From contig SKTN01000390.1 of NCBI GenBank assembly GCA_007117945.1, positions 1-17,367 of the forward strand: a stretch of 17,367 nucleotides of DNA. Direction: 5' to 3'. How positions within the stretch are numbered: the first letter of the stretch is position 1; each line of letters starts with the position of its first letter. Below are positions 7,574-14,944 of this stretch, piece after piece. Source of the DNA: Nitriliruptoraceae bacterium (GTDB lineage: Bacteria; Actinomycetota; Nitriliruptoria; Nitriliruptorales; Nitriliruptoraceae). Below the pieces are notes generated by a model. That model made no database searches. It was given only the letters and a program-made list of their open reading frames with translations, and was not told where the DNA came from. Made by a program: the position numbers and the translations under genes.

Positions 7574-7579
7574 ACCGTA
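7574..7579 (-). promoter_or_regulatory. Candidate -10 element for the DUF294 operon
   Basis: TACGGT on the minus strand fits TAnnnT and lies 28 bases before the TTG start. Transcription would begin near 7567. This places the alternative GTG at 7573 upstream of the transcript and supports the TTG start. No recognisable -35 is present. Confidence 0.35.
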
Positions 7580-7605
7580 GGGGTCGGATCAGCGCGGCCG
7601 AGGGG

Positions 7606-7640
7606 GTGGCGCCCCTGTGGCGCCCACGGGCCGGTGGGCG
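7606..7640. promoter_or_regulatory. Direct repeat and dyad in the divergent promoter region
   Basis: GTGGCGCCC occurs twice, at 7606-7614 and 7617-7625, with an 11-base period that would place both on the same helix face. A seven-base dyad follows, 7621-7627 (cgcccac) with 7634-7640 (gtgggcg). These lie between two divergent candidate -10 elements, where a regulator of both operons could bind. The LytTR regulator encoded downstream is a candidate, but LytTR sites usually show a longer period of about 21 bases. High GC content makes chance repeats fairly likely. Confidence 0.3.
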
Positions 7641-7645
7641 GCGCA

Positions 7646-7651
7646 TAGGCT
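7646..7651 (+). promoter_or_regulatory. Candidate -10 element for the ActP-LytSR operon
   Basis: TAGGCT fits the actinobacterial -10 consensus TAnnnT and lies 28 bases before the ATG at 7674, leaving room for a short leader with GGGAGG. The same hexamer recurs before the TPR gene and the RimB-like gene. No -35 match is seen. Confidence 0.4.
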
Positions 7652-7673
7652 GCGGCGAGCGGTGGGAGGCGCC

Positions 7674-8012
7674 ATGGCGCGCATGGAGATGGGTCCCGGT
7701 AGCCCCCGTGGTCCGGAGGAGTTCGACGGGGCCTCGGAGGTGGTCGCCGCTGCGCACACCCAGCGGCGCATCGCCCTGGGCTACGGCCTGGTCTTCGTGC
7801 TGGCGACCCTGTCGGTCCCGGTGCTGACCTTGTTCCTGCCGTGGTGGTCGGGTTCACGGCTGCTGGGGGGCATGTCGCCCAGCTTCGTGGTCGTGGCCGG
7901 GGGCCTGTACCTGTTCTTCCTCGCCCTCGGTATCGCCGCCGCCACCCTGGCCCGCAGCGTCGAGGATCGCATGCTCGGGACCTCCCCGGACGACGACGGG
8001 TCCCCCGGGTGA
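7674..8012 (+). CDS. Small two-helix membrane protein, likely symporter partner (DUF485/YjcH position)
   Basis: The 112-residue protein has an Arg-Arg pair followed by hydrophobic segments at about 33-56 and 68-92. Its tail is acidic, ending DDDGSPG. It lies directly before an ActP-like gene and overlaps it by four bases (GTGA at 8009-8012), exactly where DUF485 (YjcH) or DUF4212 proteins are encoded in other acetate-symporter operons. The sequence lacks a clear DUF485 signature, so membership is inferred from size, topology and position. The start is the ATG at 7674 with GGGAGG at 7664-7669; the frame extends upstream to 7617 without a ribosome binding site. It leads the operon that also encodes the LytSR-type two-component system. 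Confidence 0.78.
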   Translation: MARMEMGPGSPRGPEEFDGASEVVAAAHTQRRIALGYGLVFVLATLSVPVLTLFLPWWSGSRLLGGMSPSFVVVAGGLYLFFLALGIAAATLARSVEDRMLGTSPDDDGSPG

Positions 8013-9673
8013 GCGGAACCGACACCGTCAGCCTGGCCGTCTTCGCGGTGGTCGCGACGGTGGTGTCGGTCGTCGCCTGGCGGCACACCCGCGCGACGAC
8101 GGTCGACTTCTTCCTCGCCGGCAGGCGAACGGGGATGATCACCAACGCCGGCGCCATCTGCGGCGACTACCTGTCGGCGGCGTCCTTCCTCGGGGTCGCG
8201 GGCGCCGTGTACGCGTCGGGGCTGGACGGGGTCTGGTACGCCACCGGGTTCGCCGCGGGGTTCGTCCCGGTGCTGTTGTTCGTGGCGGCACCGCTGCGTC
8301 GCCTCGGGACCGTCTCGCTGCCCGACTTCCTCGCCGTCCGGTTCGACTCCCCGCAGGTCCGCATCGCCGCGGTCGTGGCCGTCGAACTGGTGATCCTCAG
8401 CTACCTCGTTCCCCAGGCCGTGGGCAGCGGGGTGACCTGGGAGCTGCTGGTGGGCGAGGGCATCGGTGGGTTGTCGCCGTACGCCACCGGGATCGTGGTG
8501 TCCACGATCGCCGTCGGCGGGATCGTCGTGATCGGCGGGATGCGGGGCACCACCTGGAACCAGGCCCTGCAGTTCGGGTTCCTCCTGGCCGTGGCCATCT
8601 GGTTGGCGGCGTTGCTGTGGGCCGGTGGGTTCTCCTACCCCGCGGCGGTGGAGCAGGCCAGCACCGCGCCGCTCCAGGCGGTGGTGGGCGATCGGCTCGT
8701 CGAGGTCCCCAACCAGCTGACCGGTGCGCCTGCGCGTTTCGGGACGCCCGGCGCCAGATACGGGCCCGCCGGCCAGCTGGCGCTGCTCGTCACCCTCGTG
8801 CTCGGCACCGCCGGCCTTCCCCATGTGATGAACCGGTACTTCACCGCAGCGACGGGCCGGGCCGCCCGTACCTCCACGGTCTGGGTCCTGGCGCTGGCCG
8901 GCACCTTCTACGCGCTGGCGGTGATGCTCGGCACCGCGGCCCGGGTGCTCGTGGCGGGACGCGCCGAGGAGCCGTGGCTCGCCGAGTTGACCGTCGAGGG
9001 CGTCCTGCGGGTACCGGAGCACGCGCTGCCCGTGCTCGGTCGCCTGCTGGCGGGCACACCGGGGCTGGCGGTGGTCTCCGCCGCGGCCTTCGCCGCGATG
9101 GTCTCCACCATCGGTGGGTTGCTGCTCGCGGCGGCCGCCTCCTTCGGCCACGACGTGGTGGCGCGGATCTGGCGACCCACCGGCGGCCCGCGTGAGGCGG
9201 TGCTCGCCGGACGCGCTGCGGTGCTGGTGGTCAGTGCCCTGGCGGCGGCGGTGGCGATCGCCGTCGATCCCGAGCGGTTGCTCGCGAGCTTCCCCTCGGT
9301 GATCGCGACCATGGTCACCTGGGCCTTCGCCCTGGCCGGATCCGCCCTGACGCCGGCGGTGCTGCTCGGGATCTGGTGGCGGGATGCGACCGCCCGCGGG
9401 GCTGTCGCCGGCATCTGGACCGGCGCGACCACCGCGATCGGTGCCCTGCTGGTGGGGCTGGTGATCGGCGCCAACCCCAGCGACGGGTTGACCGCGGTGC
9501 TGCTGGCCCCCGCGATGATCGCCGCACCGATCTCCACGGCGACGATCGTGGTCGTCTCCCGTCTGGACACCGGCCCACCGGTCAGTCCGCGGGTGTGGAC
9601 CCGGATGCACGGCACCGCCGCCGACCGGCAGGCCGAGCGCATGGCCAGGATCACCCTGCGGGGCCGGGGTTGA
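8009..9673 (+). CDS. actP: Cation:carboxylate symporter, ActP-like (SLC5/SSS family)
   Basis: The 554-residue polytopic transporter carries SSS signatures AGRRTG (37-42), GDYLSAASFLG (52-62), GGMRGTTWNQ (177-186) and GTAGLPHVMNRYF (266-278). The last closely matches the acetate permease ActP and the symporter encoded at 1366-3075. The family imports acetate and related short carboxylates with Na+. Compared with its neighbour at 1366, it differs in the extracellular insert (about 210-255, with a Pro/Gly-rich stretch) and in its partner protein. The two are thus members of different subgroups rather than a recent tandem duplication. The GTG start overlaps the small partner gene, and the stop shares one base with the next ATG (TGATG at 9671-9675), tying its synthesis to the histidine kinase. 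The gene symbol indicates family, not proven substrate. Confidence 0.92.
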   Translation: MSGTDTVSLAVFAVVATVVSVVAWRHTRATTVDFFLAGRRTGMITNAGAICGDYLSAASFLGVAGAVYASGLDGVWYATGFAAGFVPVLLFVAAPLRRLGTVSLPDFLAVRFDSPQVRIAAVVAVELVILSYLVPQAVGSGVTWELLVGEGIGGLSPYATGIVVSTIAVGGIVVIGGMRGTTWNQALQFGFLLAVAIWLAALLWAGGFSYPAAVEQASTAPLQAVVGDRLVEVPNQLTGAPARFGTPGARYGPAGQLALLVTLVLGTAGLPHVMNRYFTAATGRAARTSTVWVLALAGTFYALAVMLGTAARVLVAGRAEEPWLAELTVEGVLRVPEHALPVLGRLLAGTPGLAVVSAAAFAAMVSTIGGLLLAAAASFGHDVVARIWRPTGGPREAVLAGRAAVLVVSALAAAVAIAVDPERLLASFPSVIATMVTWAFALAGSALTPAVLLGIWWRDATARGAVAGIWTGATTAIGALLVGLVIGANPSDGLTAVLLAPAMIAAPISTATIVVVSRLDTGPPVSPRVWTRMHGTAADRQAERMARITLRGRG

Positions 9674-10947
9674 TGCGCGGCGTCGGGCCCCTGGTGGCCG
9701 CTGTGACCGTGCTGTGGGCGGTGGTCGTGCTGGTCAGCCAGGTGCTGGCGGAGCCACCCCTGTCGCCGGTGGCCACCATGGTCGCCGGGGTGGCGCTCAC
9801 CAACGTCGCGATCCTCGGCTACGCATCGACCCTGCGTGGCCCACGGCAACACCGCGCCCGGCCACGGGCCATCCCCGCGGTGCCCCAGGATCGCACCGAC
9901 GACGGCGACCGCCCCGTCGGGCTCACCGACGAGGTGGTCGACGCTGCGGTGGACCTGCTGATGCCCCTGCTCGGCGGGGACGCGGTCTCCATCACCGACC
10001 GGCATCGGATGCTGGCCTTCGCCGGCCCGGGCCACGACCACCACGCCCGGGGCAGCGCCCTCTACGCCCCGGCCCGCGGCGAGGTGCTCGCCACGGGACG
10101 CACGATGACCATCTCTGGGCGTGGCGACGACGTCATCGGGTGTCCGGAACCGGCCTGCCCCCTGCGCTCGGCGGCGATCGCCGCGCTCAGCATCGGCGAG
10201 GAGGTGATCGGGTCGGTCACCGTGTACCGCAGCACCGACGACCCACCCGAACCCGACCTCGTCGAGGCAGCCGCCGGCATCCTCTCGCTGCACCTCGCCC
10301 TGGCCGAACTGCAGGCCGAGCAGCGGCTCAGCCTCGACTTCGAACTGGACGCGCTGCGCGCCCAGATCAACCCCCACTTCCTGTTCAACACCCTCAACAC
10401 GATCGCGAGCCGCATCCGGACCGATCCGGAGGATGCCCGGCAACTACTGGTCCGCCTCGCCGACTTCTTCCGCTACGCGATCCGGCAACGGGGACAGTTC
10501 GCCGGGTTCTCCGAGGAGTACGCCTTCGTCCGCACCTACGTCACCTTGGAGCAGGCACGCTTCGGCGACCGGCTCCACGTCGAGTACGACATCGACCCGG
10601 CGGTGCTCGGGGTCGAGGTCCCCGTGCTGGTCATCCAGCCGCTGATCGAGAACGCGATCAAGCACGGTGCATCGGGCAACGTCGGTCGGACCACCGTGCG
10701 CCTGCGGGCCCGGGTGGATCCGCTGTCGCGCACCGTGCGGGTCGTGGTCCGCGACGATGGGGTGGGCATGCCCGCCGACACCCACGCCACGATGCCCGTG
10801 GCCCGCGGGCCGCACGAGGACGGCGGGGTGGGGCTGCGCAACATCCGTGCCCGGCTCGGGCTGCTGTTCGGCGATCGCCACACCTTCGAGGTGCACTCGG
10901 CGCCCGGCGAGGGCACCACCATCCACCTCGAGGTTCCCATGCGATGA
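9673..10947 (+). CDS. LytS-type sensor histidine kinase with GAF domain
   Basis: The 424-residue kinase has only two hydrophobic segments (about 6-26 and 34-54), then a linker and a GAF domain of about 85-210. A His_kinase dimerisation region has the phospho-acceptor His235 in QINPHFLFNT. The ATPase domain has the N box PLIENAIKHG (323-332), the G1 box DDGVGMP (361-367) and the G2 box GGVGLRNIRARL (384-395). This is the LytS/BtsS/YpdA class, which phosphorylates LytTR regulators. Members usually have a 5TM-LytTR or similar multi-helix sensor; here it is reduced. Cys157 and Cys162 in the GAF domain (GCPEPACPL) could serve redox or ligand sensing. The start ATG overlaps the symporter stop by one base. 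The neighbouring symporter may supply or report the stimulus. Confidence 0.92.
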   Translation: MRGVGPLVAAVTVLWAVVVLVSQVLAEPPLSPVATMVAGVALTNVAILGYASTLRGPRQHRARPRAIPAVPQDRTDDGDRPVGLTDEVVDAAVDLLMPLLGGDAVSITDRHRMLAFAGPGHDHHARGSALYAPARGEVLATGRTMTISGRGDDVIGCPEPACPLRSAAIAALSIGEEVIGSVTVYRSTDDPPEPDLVEAAAGILSLHLALAELQAEQRLSLDFELDALRAQINPHFLFNTLNTIASRIRTDPEDARQLLVRLADFFRYAIRQRGQFAGFSEEYAFVRTYVTLEQARFGDRLHVEYDIDPAVLGVEVPVLVIQPLIENAIKHGASGNVGRTTVRLRARVDPLSRTVRVVVRDDGVGMPADTHATMPVARGPHEDGGVGLRNIRARLGLLFGDRHTFEVHSAPGEGTTIHLEVPMR

Positions 10948-10975
10948 TGGGCACATCACCGACCCGGAGGCACCG

Positions 10976-11776
10976 GTGCCAGCACGTGCGTTGATCGTGG
11001 ACGACGAGTCGCCGGCCCGTGAGGAGCTGCGTCACCTGCTGACGGGCTTCGACGACGTCGTGGTCGTCGGCGAGGCGACGACGGCGGAGGAGGCCGAGGT
11101 CCTGATCGACTCGGTGGCCTACGACCTGGTCTTCCTCGATATCCGCATGCCCGGCATGGGCGGGGTGACCCTCGCCCAGCAGCTCGGACAGCGCCCGGGT
11201 GCGCCCGCCGTGGTGTTCACCACCGCCTTCGCCGAGCACGCCGTGGAGGCCTTCGAGCTCGGTGCCACCGACTACCTCGTCAAGCCCTTCGACGCGGGGC
11301 GGCTGCGTCGGGCCGTCGACCGGGCGCTGAAGGGCGAGGACGTTCCGAGTCCAGCGGCACGGGAGGAGGGTGCGCAGGTGCGCGCTCCCGCACGGGAACC
11401 GGTGCAGGGTGCGGCCGCTGGGCGCATCCCGGTGCACCGTGGGGACCGGATCATCCTCGTTGACGAGGCGCGCATCGCCTTCGCCGAGGCGGCACGGGGC
11501 TACGCCTACCTGACGCTGGTCGCCCTGCCGACCGGACATCCCCTGGCCGGCGCCGACCGGTTGCTCACCAGCTACACCCTGGTCGATCTGGCGGAACGCC
11601 TGTCGGAGACCTTCGTGCGCACGCACCGGTCCTTCCTGGTGAACATGCGGTTGGTGCGGGAGGTGGTGCCACAGGTCGGCGGCGGGCTCAGCCTGGTGAT
11701 GGGGGACCGCCAGCGCACCCAGATCCCCGTGGCCCGTCGGCAGGTCGCCGAGGTGCGCCAGCGCCTGGGGGTGTGA
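10976..11776 (+). CDS. LytTR-family response regulator
   Basis: The 266-residue protein has an N-terminal receiver domain of about 1-120. Acidic residues Asp9-Asp10, phospho-acceptor Asp55 in FLDIRMPG, Thr82 and Lys103 in VKPF are all in place. A Pro/Ala/Arg-rich linker of about 30 residues leads to a C-terminal LytTR DNA-binding domain (about 150-262), recognisable by FVRTHRSFLVNM and QIPVARR. It should be phosphorylated by the kinase encoded just upstream and activate genes for carboxylate uptake, plausibly this operon and its divergent partner. The GTG start at 10976 is chosen because CGGAGG at 10965-10970 precedes it by five bases; no in-frame ATG lies closer. It starts 28 bases after the kinase stop and ends the operon. 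Confidence 0.93.
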   Translation: MPARALIVDDESPAREELRHLLTGFDDVVVVGEATTAEEAEVLIDSVAYDLVFLDIRMPGMGGVTLAQQLGQRPGAPAVVFTTAFAEHAVEAFELGATDYLVKPFDAGRLRRAVDRALKGEDVPSPAAREEGAQVRAPAREPVQGAAAGRIPVHRGDRIILVDEARIAFAEAARGYAYLTLVALPTGHPLAGADRLLTSYTLVDLAERLSETFVRTHRSFLVNMRLVREVVPQVGGGLSLVMGDRQRTQIPVARRQVAEVRQRLGV

Positions 11777-11848
11777 GAGCTGTTCACCTGGGTCCCGCAC
11801 CCCGGCGAACGACGCCACCCGGGGCCACCTCCGCGCCGTCCAGACGCG

Positions 11849-11854
11849 TAGGCT
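11849..11854 (+). promoter_or_regulatory. Candidate -10 element for the TPR-protein gene
   Basis: TAGGCT, the same hexamer as before the ActP operon, lies 34 bases before the ATG at 11883 and upstream of the GAGGAGG ribosome binding site. This suggests the TPR gene has its own promoter rather than depending on the LytSR operon. No -35 match is seen. Confidence 0.4.
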
Positions 11855-11882
11855 CCCTGCCCCGACCGAGGAGGAACCCCGG

Positions 11883-12845
11883 ATGACACCGCCTGAGGGC
11901 CATCGCAGGGACGGCGACGCACGGGGTGGTGGTGCCGGCAGGGGCGCCCCGGGTGGCCGCAGGGGCGCGCCGGGCGGGGGTGGGCGTGGCGGCGCCACGC
12001 CCGGACGGCGCGGTGGACGGGGACAGCCGGGTCCCAGCGAGGACGCCCCCAGCAAGCTCAACGTCCCCGGCACCTCGGGGGAGCCCCTGGGCCGTAACCG
12101 GGCGCGCCGCCGTCCCGACGCGCCGCCGCGCACGAAGGTGGCACCGGATCCGCAAGGGCCGCCCCGCCCGCCGCTACCCGAGGATGAGGAGCCCCAGCTG
12201 CCCCGTGGGGTCATCAAGGAGATCGAGCGGGTCCTGGGCAAGGGGGCGAAGTCCCGCGACATCGCCCTGTGCCTGAGCATCGCCTCCCAGGCCCTCGACG
12301 AGGAGCGTCCGGACGTGGCCGTGCACGTGCTCGGCTGGGCACGCCACCAGGCACCGCGGCTCGCGGTGGTCCGGGAGGCCTACGGCGTCGCCCTGTACCA
12401 ACAGCAGCGGTGGGCGGAGGCGCTCTCGGAGCTGCAGGCCTACCGGCGCATGACCGACCGCAACGACCAGAACCACGTGATCGCGGACTGCCTGCGCGCC
12501 CTGAACCGCGGTCTGGAGCAGGTCGCCTCCGCCGCGGAACCCCTGGTCGTCGACGCCCAGGCACCCGAGGACCGTAGGGCGGAGGCCGTGATCGTCTGGG
12601 CGGCCGCACTGGCTGACGACGGGGACACCGGCGCCGGGCGCGCCGTGGTGCGCCGCTTCCTGGAGCGTCCCCGCTCGGGGGACGCCGAGCACGACCTGCG
12701 CGTGCGCTACCTCGCCGCTGATCTCGCCGAGGTGGTGGGCGATACCGAGGAGGCCGTGCGCCAACTCGAGCTGATCGCCGCGGTCGACGAGGGCTTCCTC
12801 GACGTCGCTGACCGGCTCGAGGGCCTGCGCCACCTCGGCGGCTGA
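11883..12845 (+). CDS. TPR-repeat protein with Gly/Arg-rich disordered N-terminus
   Basis: The 320-residue protein falls into two parts. Residues 1 to about 110 are low-complexity and rich in Gly, Arg, Pro and Ala, with many GGR, GRG and RGA steps. Residues from about 112 to 316 form a helical array with TPR-like periodicity, for example the ALYQQQRWAEALSELQAY helix pair. TPR arrays mediate protein-protein contacts, while Gly/Arg-rich segments often bind RNA or other polyanions. No enzymatic motif is seen, and the cellular role is unknown. The ATG start is supported by GAGGAGG at 11868-11874. No signal peptide or membrane helix is present, so it is probably cytoplasmic. It converges with the MBL-fold gene, leaving only 38 bases between the stop codons and no clear terminator. 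Confidence 0.8.
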   Translation: MTPPEGHRRDGDARGGGAGRGAPGGRRGAPGGGGRGGATPGRRGGRGQPGPSEDAPSKLNVPGTSGEPLGRNRARRRPDAPPRTKVAPDPQGPPRPPLPEDEEPQLPRGVIKEIERVLGKGAKSRDIALCLSIASQALDEERPDVAVHVLGWARHQAPRLAVVREAYGVALYQQQRWAEALSELQAYRRMTDRNDQNHVIADCLRALNRGLEQVASAAEPLVVDAQAPEDRRAEAVIVWAAALADDGDTGAGRAVVRRFLERPRSGDAEHDLRVRYLAADLAEVVGDTEEAVRQLELIAAVDEGFLDVADRLEGLRHLGG

Positions 12846-12883
12846 GGCGGGGGGAGCGGGCTGCAGCGCACCCCGGCGGGCAC

Positions 12884-13891
12884 TCAGCCCAGGGGCGTGA
12901 GCGCACCGCTGTCACGACGGTGGAGGTAGCGCAGCAGGCCGGCGGCGTTCGCGCCCGTGTCGTTGAGCAGCTGCAGCCGCGGGTCGTCGACCGCGGGCCC
13001 GGCGTCGTACACCCCCTCGAAGCGTCGCTGGAGGGTCTCGGTGACGTGCTCGAGCTCGTGGTTGCCCGTCAACCCCCGGCCCCTCGCCTCCGCCAGCGCG
13101 GTGTCGGCCACCTCGACCCAGCGGCGGAGCTGGTCACCGGCCTCGGTCAGGACGGCGTCGGCCGGGCTGACGGGGCCGTAGTGGGCGAGGTAGACCCGCC
13201 CGGGTCCCCGTTCGCGGTAGCGCTCCAGGGAGGCCAGGGCGGCGTCGAGGTGGAACTCCGGCGGCGGTGTCGCGGGCCGCAGCTGCTCCATGCCCGGCAG
13301 CTGGACCCCGACGGAGTCCCCGGCGAACACCGAGCCCGTGTGGGCATCGAACACCCCGAGGTGGTGCTTGGCGTGACCGGGGGTGTGGAGCAGCTCGAGC
13401 TCGCGGCCACCACCGAGGTCGAGCTCGTCCCGGTCGGCGATGCTGACCAGCCGTTCCGGCGGCACGGGGGTGCAGGCCCCGTAGACCCGGTCGAACAGGG
13501 GGCCGTAGACCCGGGCCGAGGAGGCGTTGAGCCGCTCGGGGTCGGCCAGGTGACGTGCGCCGTGCTCGGAGACCACCACCTTCGCCCGGGGGAAGGCGGC
13601 CGCCACGTCGCCCGCACCACCGGCGTGATCGAGGTGGATGTGGGTGAGCACGAGGTAGGCGAGGTCGTCGGGGCCGAGCCCCAGCGACCCGAGCCCGTCG
13701 AGCACCGCCTGGATCGTCAGCGCGGGGCCGCACTCGATCAGTGCCGGCCGCGGCGCGTCGATCAGGTAGCCCGCGGTCACCTCGGTCATGCCGGCGGTGA
13801 GGGTGTCGATGGCCACGATGCCGTCGTCGTGGCGGGTGATGGGTGTGGCGGCGGGGGTGCCGTCGCCGTGGTCGGTGCGGTCGGACGCCAT
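12884..13891 (-). CDS. MBL-fold metallo-hydrolase
   Basis: The 335-residue protein has the metallo-beta-lactamase fold. The metal-binding motif THIHLDHAGG holds His84, His86, Asp88 and His89. Other expected ligands are His173 in TPGHAKHH, Asp192 in AGDS and His237 in LAHYG, so two metal sites look complete. The C-terminal 90 residues form a helical extension. The family includes glyoxalase II-like thioesterases, lactonases and other hydrolases, and the sequence alone does not decide the substrate. The start is the ATG at 13891, preceded by AGGAGG. It lies 27 bases after the AstE/aspartoacylase-like gene and is the last gene of the RimB-like operon, so it may act on a related amide or ester product. 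Confidence 0.9.
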   Translation of the reverse strand: MASDRTDHGDGTPAATPITRHDDGIVAIDTLTAGMTEVTAGYLIDAPRPALIECGPALTIQAVLDGLGSLGLGPDDLAYLVLTHIHLDHAGGAGDVAAAFPRAKVVVSEHGARHLADPERLNASSARVYGPLFDRVYGACTPVPPERLVSIADRDELDLGGGRELELLHTPGHAKHHLGVFDAHTGSVFAGDSVGVQLPGMEQLRPATPPPEFHLDAALASLERYRERGPGRVYLAHYGPVSPADAVLTEAGDQLRRWVEVADTALAEARGRGLTGNHELEHVTETLQRRFEGVYDAGPAVDDPRLQLLNDTGANAAGLLRYLHRRDSGALTPLG

Positions 13892-13918
13892 GCCGGTGCC
13901 TCCTGGTCGGATGCCCTG

Positions 13919-14944
13919 TCAGGTGCCTTCGGTCATGTCGGGGTCGTCCTCGTCCTCCTCCTCGGTGGGATCGTCCTCGGAGGGCAGGTGCTCACCGGGC
14001 AGTGCCACGTGCAGGACGGCCTGGCCGGGCTGGACCAGGGGCAGGGTGGTCGCCCCGATCACGTAGCCCTCCTCCTCGGCGTCGATGCTGGCGCGCTCCG
14101 CCCCGCCCATGGGGCTGGAGGTGGTCCACAGGGGCTGTCCCGCCTGGACGCGGTCACCCGGCTCGACGTGGAGTTCGAGGACGCCGCCGCGCGCGGCGCG
14201 CAGCCAGCGGGAGGCGTCAAGGACCATCGGCTCGGCGGCGGCCGGTTCCGGTGCGTGGTCGATCATCTCCATCCGCGCCAGCACGCGCTGGATCCCCCTG
14301 AGTGCCACGTCGATGGCATCGGCATCGAAGCGCAGGGGCTGGCCACCCTCGTAGGTCAGCACGGGGACGTCCTGCTCGAGGGCGACGGCGCGCAGGGATC
14401 CCGGGCGCAGCTTCGCGCGCATCACGAAGGGCGCGCCGAAGGTGGTCGCCAGCGGCAGTGCCCGTGGATCCTCAGCGATGCGGACCTGGGGGACGTTGGT
14501 GCGGTGGTTCGCGGCGGTGTGCAGGTCGATGCCGGCGTCGCTACCGGTGATGACCTCCTCGGTCAGCAGCCGGGCGATCCGTGCGGCCATCGAGCCGCTG
14601 TGGGAGCCGGGGAAGGAGCGGTTCAGATCGCGGCGGTCGGGCAGGTACCGGGAGCCGAACTGCACGCCCAGGACGTTGACGATCGGCACGACCACCAGGG
14701 AGCCCGCCACCCCCAGGGGATCGACGGCGTCCAGCAGTCGCCGGCAGGTCTCGATGCCGTTGAGCTCGTCGCCGTGGACCGCGGCGGTGACGAACACCCG
14801 GGGGCCGTCCTCGATGCCGTTGATCACCGCCATCGGCAGGGTGGTGCGGTCGCCGGTGTAGGACTCCGAGGCCAGGGGTGCGAGGTCGCGACGTTCGCCG
14901 GGCTCCACGACCACGCCGGCGACGCTGATCGGGCCGCCGGTCAT
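13919..14944 (-). CDS. AstE/aspartoacylase-like zinc amidohydrolase
   Basis: The 341-residue enzyme belongs to the succinylglutamate desuccinylase/aspartoacylase family (M14-like zinc carboxypeptidase fold). Zinc-site residues are visible as His57 and Glu60 in AAVHGDELNG, and His142 in GIDLHTAA. DLNRSFPG (106-113) is the substrate-carboxylate-binding region, and Glu199 in TYEGG is the probable catalytic base. Residues about 248-315 form a barrel-sandwich-like domain (EPGDRVQAGQPLW), as in the COG3608 subgroup. Unusually, the last 20 residues form a strongly acidic tail containing EEEDEDD. The ATG start overlaps the stop of the RimB-like gene by four bases (ATGA), indicating coupled translation. 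It probably hydrolyses an N-acyl amino acid or a glutamyl/aspartyl amide; the true substrate is unknown. Confidence 0.9.
   Translation of the reverse strand: MTGGPISVAGVVVEPGERRDLAPLASESYTGDRTTLPMAVINGIEDGPRVFVTAAVHGDELNGIETCRRLLDAVDPLGVAGSLVVVPIVNVLGVQFGSRYLPDRRDLNRSFPGSHSGSMAARIARLLTEEVITGSDAGIDLHTAANHRTNVPQVRIAEDPRALPLATTFGAPFVMRAKLRPGSLRAVALEQDVPVLTYEGGQPLRFDADAIDVALRGIQRVLARMEMIDHAPEPAAAEPMVLDASRWLRAARGGVLELHVEPGDRVQAGQPLWTTSSPMGGAERASIDAEEEGYVIGATTLPLVQPGQAVLHVALPGEHLPSEDDPTEEEDEDDPDMTEGT

Noticed and set aside
11777..11848. Possible terminator after the LytTR regulator gene (ccccgg...ccgggg)
   Set aside because: Only six base pairs around a 13-base loop, which is expected by chance in DNA this rich in GC.
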